From assembly GCF_034702125.1 (NCBI RefSeq), contig NC_085872.1, positions 34,824,588 to 34,888,587 of the forward strand: DNA of 64,000 nt, written 5' to 3'. The notes under the pieces are model-generated. The model saw only the letters and a program-made list of their open reading frames with translations. It was not told the origin of the DNA and ran no database searches. Each line of letters starts with the position of its first letter. Within the stretch, counting starts at the first letter, position 1. This DNA is from Engraulis encrasicolus. Taxonomy: Eukaryota > Chordata > Actinopteri > Clupeiformes > Engraulidae. A program made the position numbers and the translations under genes. This document shows, piece by piece, positions 1-11,600 of the stretch.

Positions 1-1326
<1,326 letters not shown>

Positions 1327-1329
1327 TAT

Positions 1330-3105
1330 GTGACCGCCAGGGAGGCCTGAGGTCCCAGGCGTTACGCAACATGGCCCGGGAACTCCTCCTCTAAGCGGGC
1401 ACTCGACTCCACTCGATCAGAGCAGTGCACCTGCCGGGCACTCTGAACACAGCAGCATACCTGCTGTCAAGGGGTAAGCCACACCCAAGTGAATGGCGAT
1501 TGCACCCGGAAACAGTGCATCTGATCTGGGTTCATTTTGGGAAGGCACACGGCGATCTTTTCGCCTCAGGGGAGTCGACCCACTGTCCACTCTGGTTTTC
1601 CTTAAACCAAGACGACGCACCACTGGGGGTGGACGATCTTCCCCCCCTCTCTCCATGATTCCTGGAGAAGACCAGGAAGGAGAACCTGAGAGTTGTCTTA
1701 ATGGCTCCATTTCGCCCCCAGGTGCCATGGTTTGCAGAGATGCAGACCCTCCTCTCGAGCATCCCATGGCAACTCCCATTGCGCAAGGGGAGAGTTGTGG
1801 CACCTGACACCAGCCGCCCTAAATCTGTGGGTCTGGCCGTTAGAAGGGACACCCTCCTCGCTCGGAGGTTGTTATTCTCAGTTACAAGAACCTTGCAGTG
1901 TGCTAGGGCCCCATCGACAATAGCCTTGTACTCTTAAAGATGTGCAGCCTTCAAAGCATGGTGCAAACAGTGGCATGAGTGCCCCCGGTCCTGCCCTCTA
2001 GCTTCAGTCCTGGAATTCTTGCAAAAGAAACTTGGTTAAGGCAAGTCCCCTTCAAAGCTAAAGGTTTTTCTCTCTGCAATATCCGCCTGCCATGAGCGAG
2101 TAGATGGCAAAACGCTCGGAGCTAATCCTCTGTCTATCCAATTCATGAGAGGAGCTCAAAGACTGCGCCCAAGGAGGCTTCAATCTGTGCCGCCATGGCA
2201 GCTCCACATTGTCCTCAGTGCTCTGGCGAAGCCCCCATTCGAGCCCGTTGGAGTATCGACCTAAAATGGCTGTCGCAGAAGGCGATTTTTCTTATCGCCA
2301 TCACCTCAGCGAAGCGTATTGGAGAGCTACATGCGCTGTCCATTCATCCTGACTGCTTCCATGTTTCAGCCAGAAGGCACCGGTGTGGTCCTACGCCCTA
2401 ATACAGACTTTATGCCGAAGATTCTTTCGACACAGAATCTCAACCAGGTGATTGTGTTGGACTCCTACCGCCCTCCTAACTCTGAGCCACCTCATGGTCG
2501 CTCCTGAAGGGAGTCCTTTTACAAGAAGTTTGACCGGTGGCCTGCTGGGCTTCACCGTCAATCTTCACAAGGTTCTATAACCTCAACATGTTATCTCCCA
2601 CATCCTTTGGGAATTCGGTTCTAAGCTTGTGACAGATGGTCACATATTCGACTGTGTTTAACTTGAGTTCTGTTAACCAGTCACTCTAGCCCTGTTGGCA
2701 TGTGGACATTCAATAAGAGTTTTGACTCTTGCATTGTCCAGTGTCTTTATTCAATTGTCGTATGGTTGTCCGCCGCGACGTTTGGGCATACATATTCCGG
2801 CCCCTTGGGCTAGCCGTCTGGCAGCCTTTCTTGAGTGAAACAGAACGTTGGGTTACGGATGTAACCTTGGTTCTGTGAAGGAAAGAAAGGCTGCCAGACT
2901 TCGTCGTCGCTCTGGACTTCGCGTTCAGGATTTTTATGAGGACGAAGTATGCCGCGCTGGGACTTATATACTGTGTACAGTAGCGCGGCACACCCACGTG
3001 ATAAAGTTTTGATATAATGTACCTCAGAACTCGCGCATGCGCGGATTATATTCCAGCCCCTTGGGCTAGCCGTCTGGCAGCCTTTCTTTCCTTCACAGAA
3101 CCATT
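1330..3105 (+). mobile_element. Decayed DIRS-like (tyrosine-recombinase) retroelement remnant
   Basis: Conceptual translation in shifting frames gives pieces typical of fish DIRS elements. At 1425-1655 there is an RNase H/pol-like stretch (HLPGTLNTAA, LLSRGKPHPSEW). At 1700-1780 comes WFAEMQTLLSS. At 2250-2420 there is a tyrosine-recombinase-like stretch (FLIAITSAKRIGELHALS). Frames are broken by stops and indels, so it is a relic. At 2790-3105 a segment with CCCCTTGGGCTAGCCGTCTG appears twice (about 2799 and 3057), and GGCTGCCAGAC also occurs inverted at 2889, as expected of DIRS terminal and internal repeats. The family assignment rests on recognising these motifs, not on alignment. Confidence 0.7.
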
Positions 3106-3411
3106 CGCAAACATACAACGCATCTCATAAATTATACCTTATTGATTTTATTCTCATGGCCAAACTTTCTGCCTTGCTGTTGTCCCAGCCAGCCGCTGCT
3201 ACTGATTAATAATAATAATGTAATATTATATTATATTATATTATTATTTTTTTGTTCTCCCTGGCTTCCTCGGAAAAATAACGCACGCCACGCTACTGGG
3301 TAGGATTAGAATTGGGGCCAAAATGGTCTACTTTTAGCAGGTTTAGTGGGTGCCCTTAAGTCTGATGATCGACATACACAATAATAAATGTTGCATAAAT
3401 ACAGAAACATG

Positions 3412-3414
<3 letters not shown>

Positions 3415-3480
<66 letters not shown>
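3415..3480. repeat. (TG)n microsatellite
   Basis: About 33 uninterrupted TG units. Confidence 0.97.
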
Positions 3481-3559
3481 GTTCTGGTACTTAGGCACCT
3501 TGGGCTTGCCCGGCCAATTGCGATAATGGTGCTGTTCCACTGGTCTTCTCTTCATGGAG

Positions 3560-4772
3560 CCTGAGGGAGGAGACCAGGAGGGTCCAGGAGGACATGCCCC
3601 TGTTTCACAACCACCTGCAGGTAACTAACAGCACACAGACAGCTGCCCTTCCATCACATCATGGGCAGTCATGGGTCAGCAGTTAGGGCATCAGACTTGT
3701 AGCCCAACGGTTGCCGGTTCGACTCCCGACCAGCAAGGTTGTTGTGTGTGTGGGAGTTAATTAACCAGTGCTGTTCCCCATCCTCCTCTATGACTGAGGT
3801 ACCCTGAGCATGGTACTGTTACGCCGCACTGCTCTCTTGGGGTGCCATAGGGGGCTGCCCCCTTTCGCTTTCATCTATGATATAATAACAAAAGTAAATA
3901 TAATCTAACACCCATTAACTATTACTACTACTATTGTATGGTGGGATAATCATCGTCATTTTAGAACTAGTGATAAATTGGTTTTACAGTATCCTATTTT
4001 CCACACACCCCTTCTTGTGACCTAAGAAAACATAGTAAAGTGGGAGTCAATGGAGAGACAAAAACCAAGATAATGACAATGCTATGCATACATTAAAATA
4101 GTATTGCGGCCCAGCCATCGGCTGGGCACTGGACTGCTGTGTGGACGACCCGGGTTCGATTCCCAATCCTGGTCATTTCCTCCCCCGTCTCTCCCTCCCA
4201 ATCACTTCCTGTTCTACTCTTCACTGTCCTCTCTAAATAAAGTTGGAAAAAACATACAGTATATACAAAGTATAGTATATATATATTATTTGCAAGCTTG
4301 TGTAACGGCCATGCAGATTTACTTCACCAGTATTACTTACACCTTACACCTTTCTTGTGTTCCATTGTTTTAGGAGCACTATCAGCATGAGAAGATGCTT
4401 CAACACCTTGTGAAGCACCAGCGAAGGGAGTCAGAGTTTGAGAGGAGGCTGTTCATCAAGGGCAAGGACCTGGATGCCAAATGGATCAAGGAGGAAGCAA
4501 AGATGCAGGAGGCCGAACGGAAAAAGAGAGCGGAGCTCCACAAGAGGCTCCTCAAAGAAGCGGAGAAGAGATGGGTCGCTGAACAGAAGAAACAGAGGAA
4601 GAGCGAGGAGAAGGCCAGGAGGGAGGCCGAGAAAGTTGAGAAGAAAAAGGCAAAGCAGAAGAAAAAAGAGGCTCAGGAGGCAGCCAGAGCTGAGAGGGAA
4701 GCCGCAGGAGGAAGGTCACTCAGGAGTCTCCTGGGCTGCTGCTTCAGGAGGAGGGCCTCTGCAGCTGATTGA
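3560..4772 (+). CDS. 3' end of an unrecognised charged coiled-coil protein gene (last two exons)
   Basis: I do not recognise this gene. The last exon is 4374-4772 (acceptor TTTTAG, stop TGA at 4770-4772). The exon before it ends at 3620 with CTGCAG and donor GTAACT; its start is uncertain (3560 or 3566). The join is in phase: ...PLFHNHLQ then EHYQHEKMLQHLVK. The last exon encodes 132 aa, very rich in Lys, Glu and Arg, with heptad-like helical repeats (about residues 15-105 of the exon). It ends in a basic tail with a CC pair (LLGCCFRRR) that could be palmitoylated. Earlier exons must lie left of the DIRS remnant, outside the window. A tRNA-type SINE sits in the last intron. What is seen is a real-looking 3' exon; the function is unknown. 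Confidence 0.6.
3665..3880 (+). mobile_element. tRNA-derived SINE
   Basis: A tRNA-like head contains an A-box-like stretch near 3675 and the B-box GGTTCGACTCC at 3717-3727, followed by an unrelated body. It lies in the last intron of the unrecognised gene. Confidence 0.65.
4108..4250 (+). mobile_element. Short tRNA-derived SINE
   Basis: The B-box GGGTTCGATTCCC at 4151-4163 follows an A-box-like region, then a CT-rich body ending in an AATAAAG-like tail near 4236. This is a second SINE family in the same intron. Confidence 0.7.
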
Positions 4773-4789
4773 GCTGTGCTCCTGATCCA

Positions 4790-4813
4790 CTGTGTGTGTG
4801 TGTGTGTGCGTGC

Positions 4814-4892
<79 letters not shown>
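4790..4892. repeat. (TG)n microsatellite with CG-containing units
   Basis: It starts about 20 bp after the stop codon of the unrecognised gene, so it is probably transcribed in its 3' UTR. Confidence 0.95.
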
Positions 4893-4895
<3 letters not shown>

Positions 4896-5059
4896 TGGTT
4901 GTGTTTGCCCTTGTCAGTGTATGCCCCATGTTCCCGTTTGTGATTGTCTCCTGTCCTGCCCTGCCCACCTGTGTCTTGCCCTCCTAGTCACCATTTTGCA
5001 ATGTGTAATCAGTCCTACTGTGTGTGCTCCCTGTTCCTGTCCGTATGTCCGTAACGTGT

Positions 5060-5240
5060 TTTGTAAATACCCCCCACCCACCCCACACCTGTAAATACCC
5101 CCATCCCATGTTTTGTAAATACCCCCCCCCCCTTTGTAAATACCTCCTGTAAATACCTCCAATTTTTGTAAATAACCCCTGTAAATAAACCCCCAACCCC
5201 AGCCTTGTAAATAAACCTCTGTAAATATTCCCCCCAACTT
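5060..5240 (+). repeat. Minisatellite of TGTAAATA(C/A)C-rich units with poly(A) signals
   Basis: About ten degenerate copies of a TGTAAATACC unit spaced by C-runs. Some copies carry AATAAA (about 5171, 5185 and 5209). It lies where the 3' end of the unrecognised gene is expected. Confidence 0.85.
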
Positions 5241-6540
5241 TGTGTTTCGTGTCATGTATTTGGGTCCATTTCCTCTTCTGCTGGATAGAGTTGTGCACAC
5301 CCACAGATGATAGCCTCAGCTAATGAAGTTAATACCAGACATGCAAGACATCACACACAGACACAGGATGTATGCCCGATAGAAGAAGAAAATCCAAAGC
5401 CTGAGCCTTAAACACTTACTGAAATGAGAAAAATCTAATGACTATCTTTCATTCTGACAAACAAACTCTGAACAAACAAACAAATGCTGAAGTCTGAATA
5501 CTATTAAGCACTGCAAATTCAATGCAAACGCCTGCTTTCCTGCCGTAGAGCGTCTCTTCTGCCAAAAGTGGAGATACATTACCACCTTGTGGTGAAAAAA
5601 CAAAACAGCCACTAAAATCAGTTCATCCAAACACGTTCTCTAAGTCATGTTCAGTTTAATACCACACAACAAAGTACAATATGATTAATCATTTATCATT
5701 TAACATAAAGTAAAAGATTTGGAGAAGTTTGCGATTAAAAGCCAGTCAGATACTTGGTTTACCTTTTTCTGTAGCCTAATGTTAGTGCAGAGTGTGTAGG
5801 AGCTTTTTTAAAAGGTTATTGCAAGGGTCTTAAATTAACACTAAGGCCGTAGACATGCTTGCTGCAGGACATTTTTATGCCAATATTGCACACTATAGAT
5901 CACCAGACACAAGGTACACTGATGTGTGTGTACAGTGCAACACTGACAGAACCGTGAGCACTCTGACACAGGGACGTAGCGCCAATTTTTCGACCCTATA
6001 TGTACAATCAGCTCCAATGGACCTTCCAGCCATGTATCTATTGGACCCTGTGTGGGCCCCCTATATACATGGGGCCCTGGTGACTCAGTCACCTACCCTC
6101 CTGAACGACACCCCTGCTCGGATAGCTCTTTTACAAGTATGGCGAATTCAGGTAAATTGGGCCACTTTTTTTTCCTTTTCTTTTTTTTTTGCATATAAGC
6201 AAATGGCCCAAAGTGGCCCAATTTACCTGAATTCACCATACGTATGTGCACAAGGCTGCACATGGTCGCATGCGTAATTGAAGTCACACAGCAATCTTGA
6301 CCCTGGCCTAACTTTTGATGGGTTGTCCAAGCAGTCTCCGCCACCGGCCTTGTTGTAGGCCTATGTGTTACAGATCTCAACATCCCATTTCCGTGCATTA
6401 TTGCTTTACATGGGCGGACTTGCCACCCTGCAAGATAGTGTCATATCCTTAGATAATTTTACTTTCCACATCCACGGCCTTGATTTTGGTTTTGTTGTGC
6501 AAGGAACTGCAATATACTGCAATATACACTTCCGCCAGCC
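5241..6540. other. Intergenic, no gene seen
   Basis: It holds only short diverged repeat-like sequence and the hairpin at 6138-6240. I see no conserved coding exon. Confidence 0.6.
6138..6240. repeat. Short inverted repeat (hairpin), probable MITE
   Basis: Arms of 28 bp (6138-6165 and 6213-6240) pair with one mismatch (GGCGAATTCAGG against CCTGAATTCACC). A T-rich loop separates them. Confidence 0.8.
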
Positions 6541-6647
6541 AAGCAGCAGGCAGTGAACAGGAGAGAGCAGCTCTGAGGAGACGACAGAGGCAGCGAGAGG
6601 AGCAGGAGAGCGCGAGGCGGAGCAGGACTGTACAAGCACCCTCCGAC

Positions 6648-6803
6648 ATGTCAACGCCAAAGGGGGAGAACGGCACCAACGGCCGCTTCAGGGACCAAGG
6701 CCTGGAGCCAGAACCAAAACCAGAATCAGAGCCAGAATCACAACAGCTGGTGACGACCGTCACAACACCGACCAGCACCAAAAGATTCTGGAGTGGAGCG
6801 TAG
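6648..6803 (+). CDS. Possible small open frame in an exon-like, GC-rich island (uncertain)
   Basis: An ATG at 6648 opens 51 codons ending TAG at 6801-6803 (MSTPKGENGTNG... ending KRFWSGA). It includes a Pro/Glu run (PEPKPESEPESQ). The preceding 100 bp (from about 6540) is purine-rich and would read as a 5' UTR or as further open frame. It stands out in composition from the flanks, which is why it is listed. I recognise no family, and no splice sites support it clearly. It may be a first exon, a lineage-specific short gene, or chance. Confidence 0.25.
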   Translation: MSTPKGENGTNGRFRDQGLEPEPKPESEPESQQLVTTVTTPTSTKRFWSGA

Positions 6804-6869
6804 TAGTGTCTCTATGATCTTTGTTGACATCACATCACTGGCGGCTGGGTGGGGCCCTCAACCCCAAGC

Positions 6870-7015
6870 CACTCCACTCCACTCCACCCCTACTCCACCA
6901 ACTCCACCTCCACCTCCATCTCCTCTCCTTCTCCTCAAAAATTAAGCCCATCGGGCTGGATCCTTCCACCCCTCTCCACTCCACCTCCTCCTCCAATCCA
7001 CTTCTCCTCCACTTT
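6870..7015. repeat. Degenerate CTCCAC-type simple repeat
   Basis: Irregular copies of ACTCC/CTCCAC fill this stretch. Open frames across it have no meaning. Confidence 0.8.
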
Positions 7016-7038
7016 ACTCCTCCTCCAACACTCTACTC

Positions 7039-7462
7039 CAGGGTTTCCCAAACTGGGGTGCGTGCACCCCTGGGGGTGCGTGGCCTGCCACAAGGGGGTG
7101 CATGAGCTGATTAGAGCAATTGCGAATATGTGTTTTATTATACACAGCATTAATAAACACTAAGTAGTGATTGTATGGTGAATTGTTTGCTGTAAGGGTC
7201 CATATGAAGTGTAGGCCACGTTATAACTCCTACCTAGACTTAGCCTACTTGACATGCAACACATTCCATTGTAATGTTATGGTGGCAGAAAAAAACATCA
7301 GGTCTATTGGAGGATTAATTAAAATTAATGTGCATAATTTCTTTGCGGTGATTTGCTGTCTCATAGCGTAGTGAAAACGTACTAATGTGGCCATCAGCAC
7401 ACCAAAATATTTGCGCGAACCACAATGTACAAGGGGGTGAGCAGAGAAAAAAAAGTTTACTA
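7039..7462. mobile_element. Truncated hAT-like non-autonomous element
   Basis: The left end, CAGGGTTTCCCAAACTGGGG with the following GTGCGTGCACCCC, is a characteristic hAT-type terminus. The right side has a matching AAGGGGGTGAGCAG...AAAAAAGTTT near 7430-7460 but lacks a clean terminal repeat. Confidence 0.5.
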
Positions 7463-8669
7463 CCAGCTGTGGGCGTGGTCTACATCAGCGACTGACAGAA
7501 CTTTGTCACGTTCGATCTGTTACGGACCTCGGAAGGCTATTGGGGAATGCCTAGGAATGTGGCAATTCCCAGGGAATTTCCCGCACAATTAATGGTTACG
7601 AATCACTTGGATGGCCACGATGGCACATGACGACACATTGACCATAAGGTCCAAACGGGTCCGCCTGTAAGGGCTAGCCTATGCGCTCTCCACGATTTTT
7701 ACATTTTCATCTGTTTCCCAATATTCTTGGGTTTCAGCTACCATGAACACACAACAATACCTAATGTCACATTAAATGTGTAATATAAGATTACAGAGAC
7801 ATGTAAGCAACAATTTACAAATGTGCTTTTTTAAATAAATTTAAATTGCTGAACGAAAATGTGTTGTACACTTAATGGACATCAATCTGATAGGCGAATG
7901 ACGCTGTGTGTGTGTCAAGACCCATGCTGCTCTTGAACGTACCCAAAGCATCCCGGAAATGACAGGTTTATCTTACTCTTGAAGTGATTTGTTGTCGGCG
8001 TGGTTTTGTTCACTGCACGTCTGCTTGTGCTGGGGGACTTGAGTTGACACAGAATTTTCTCTAACGCTATGTTCATTTGTTTTACGACTACCCAAAGACT
8101 GAGGTGGTGTCAAAGCAATCAGGGACGCTGTACGTTCACCAATCGATAATCGGGATTCAGATGCGGGATAGGTAACCGATAGTCTGTAATGTTAGCATGG
8201 TGTCCCCGCATGGTTTTTGGCATTGTAATTCGCGTTGCGCGTATCGTTCTGGCTACTGGTAATGCTAGATGCTTTATTGACATTTGATTTTGGCATGTGT
8301 TGGCTGTCTGCTGCAGTCCAGTTGGTAGCTTGATGTATTATTTCTGACGCACTTGTTAGCCGTGGTAACAGTTGGTGCGCAAGTACGCTTTATTTGTGTT
8401 ATTATTGTGTAGGGACTTGAGAGAAATGTTTTACGAACCGTATAGTCATAGGAGTAAAAAATGTAAGACTAGCATAACGCTTTACTCAGAATGATGTGGA
8501 CGCTTACGTCCTAAACGAGGGGATTTCTTGAGCTTGTTGGCAAGGCTGGTGGTTTCGATTCCTTCTTTTTGTAATTGACAGCAAACGTTACGTCTGTTCC
8601 TGTCGAGCTACCTAGCTATAGCTCAAAAGCTACGTCTGTTGGGGTATTTCTGTTCTTCTGCTCGTGGCT
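7463..8669. other. ripk2 upstream region and 5' UTR, no coding exon seen
   Basis: The region is unremarkable in composition. I cannot place the transcription start or any defined binding site with confidence. Confidence 0.5.
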
Positions 8670-11600
8670 ATGGAGAATGTAGGCTGCGTTAACATTTGTA
8701 GTCTCACTAGTACACTACCCGTGATACCTTATCAGAAATTGACTGACTTGCACTACCTCAGTAAAGGTGGGTTTGGAACCGTGTTCAAGGCACGACATTG
8801 TGACTGGCGCACCACCGTTGCTATTAAGTGTCTGAAATTGGATTCTCCTGTCGGCGAAAGGTATGTTCAGAGTACCATTATATTCTCTTTTAACGTGGTG
8901 AGTGACTGTCATAAAGGGTAATACTTTTGCCGAGACATATGCGGTTATCGCAGGTGGCTTTTAAGGACTGCATCATCCCTGGTCGTCCAGAGCTCTACAG
9001 CTCTGTGGTCGTCTACTGTTTGCAACTGGTGTCCCCGTGTTCAATCAGTAACTTCATTTGAGTTGAACTAACTATCTGTAGGCTACCGGGTAATTTCACG
9101 TTGGGGTTGTCGTGCCGAAAAGCGAGTGCCTGCCAGAACACGAGTGCCCTCATTGAAACCAATGACATTTTTTGAGAGAAAATTATACACATTTTTGCAG
9201 AATGAATTACATGATTTATGAACTAAAAATATGCTTATGAAACATTACTCGTCCTCCACTTAATATGAGCTATTTGAATGAAACTGTAACATTTGTTATG
9301 ACAATTCTTCGATTCTTTTATGGAAATAATACTGAAATTGTAACCAGTTCTTTGTAATACTTCCAGAAGGAATGTAGATGCTTTATTGATAGGCTTTCCA
9401 TCTTAAATTGTGTCGGATTTATCTGCAAAAATGGGTAAAAACTATCTGAAAAATTGGTAATCGGTTTCCATTGGTTTCAATGAGGGCACTCGTGTTCTGG
9501 CAGGCACTCGCTTTTCGGCACGACAGGGTCTCTCATTAAGATAGTGTGTTGGTGATTAGTTTGACATTGAGAAAATGGCATCTTAGCATCCGAAATTGCA
9601 CCTAACCAAACCCTTTGGAAGAACCAAAGACGAAGTTCACATGCCCCAATTGCAAAATCCTTGATGTAATAGGACTGTATTTTCTACACATTTAATTCAT
9701 GCGATATACAACACGTGTGCTTGCAACATTTCACAGGGAAAGAAACTGTCTGTTGAAAGAAGCAGAGGTCCTGCACAAGGCCAGGTTCAACTACATAATT
9801 CAGATTTTCGGTGTGTGCAATGAGCCGGAATTCTTCTGCATAGTCACAGAGTACATGAGCAATGGCTCCCTCGATGACCTGCTCCATGAGGTATGTGAAC
9901 TCTGACACTGATGATATTTTGCACATTTATATTACAGTATTGGTAGGTTACATTTAATTATCCCTCCGCCTCCAGAGATTCCTCCAGCTGGCCCTCAACG
10001 TCATGAATAACATCTACATTTTATTCAACATTCTGCAAAAAACACAATGCAGAAGCTACTCTCTCATTTGCAGTCATCTTATCGAATGGGGGAAAGCCCA
10101 CATAAAAGCCAATCTATCTGAGCTGCTGGACAGTAGGGGAAACCTAATTGTTTCCTCCATGGGAGAACGGGCGACACAGCGAGCCAAGCCCAGGGGAAAC
10201 AACTGGAGGATCAAACTGAGAGAGGAAGCCTTATATTAGAGGAGGAGGTTTTTGAATGTCTTGGTTGTTGTGCTCTGTGTTGAAATGTAACGGCTGCTTC
10301 TCTTACTCCCTCTGGCCCCTTAACAGAAAGACTTGTACCCGTCGCTGGCCTGGCCGCTGAGGTTGCGTATTCTCTACGAGATCGCCCTCGGCGTAAACTT
10401 CCTCCATAACATGACCCCGCCACTGCTGCACCATGACCTGAAAACGCAGAACATCCTTCTGGATGGGGAATTCCATGTGAAGGTATCACCAGAGATTCTT
10501 TAAGTATAGAGATATGCCAACATAATAGGTTTCTATGGGCACCTAACATGACCAGGTTCCGGTCTGCCGAAAGGGGCGTGTCATAATGCTCCTAGCATTG
10601 AATAGAACAGTCCTCAGGTCTGCCTAGGTCTGCCTAAAGGGGGATTTCCCCCCCAATAATAGAACCCGGAAACAATGGGCCAATGGAACCTCTCTCTCTA
10701 CTCTCTCTGGTAGAGGTCCAAACACTGCAGATGCGATTGGGAGGTTTATTGAAGACATACAGTACAGGCACCTGCCTGATGAAGACCCTGATGCGTCGAA
10801 GCGTTGTATGTCTTGAATAAACCTCACAATCGGCGTTGCAGTGTGCAGGCTAGTGTCTCTGCTGATAGATAAGCCTTTGTGCTGCACCTGGCCTCAGTGA
10901 GGGGCAATGATTTACTCTTCTTAGCAGTACAGCCTCACTTTTGCCCTGCAGTGCTACTGTACTGTAACCGCGCGAATAGACCAGGCGCGATGCGATTCAA
11001 GCGACAGAGTGCAGCAGCAAGCGATATGAGCGATTGAGGAGACTAGAGTATGTCTGTACAGGCAGAAGGGAAAGCATTCAAGCATTCCCATTGGCTGTGG
11101 GCACTGACCTCTATACAGTCATTGGCTGTCCCGGCTTGTCGCCGAACCGCGTCATAGAAAGTTGAAAAGATTTCAACTTCAAACTGTCGCGCTCGGCGCG
11201 CAAATCGCTCTAGTCTCCAGAATCGCTTTTGTCGCGCGACTCAATACAAAGTCAATTACTTCCGTCGCTCGCCTCGCTCAGATCGCCGCTGGTGTATTTC
11301 TGCGGTAACACTGTGCAGTTACAGCTACTGTATCATTGTTTGGTTTAATCGTGTTCTTGGAGAAGGCTGAAACACTCAACATACATACAACATACAACAT
11401 ACAACACTAGACTCAATCACTCATTGCACTAATCTTAATTTTCCTTATCACGTTTGCAAAGGCAAACAAACCCATGCTGTTTAACCGTTGCTGGTGATTG
11501 TAGATGGCTTTTTTTTTAGATGGTAATCATTTACCCTTTGAGGTATCATTTCACAGTGCCAATTTGTAAACATCGCTGCTGCTAGATGTATGCAGATCTA

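Noticed and set aside
3665..4250. tRNA genes
   Set aside because: B-box sequences are good, but there is no paired acceptor stem and each is followed by a SINE body and tail.
4914..5304. Gly/Tyr-rich open frames on the minus strand (YLQ, GIY repeats)
   Set aside because: They are translations of the TGTAAATACC minisatellite.
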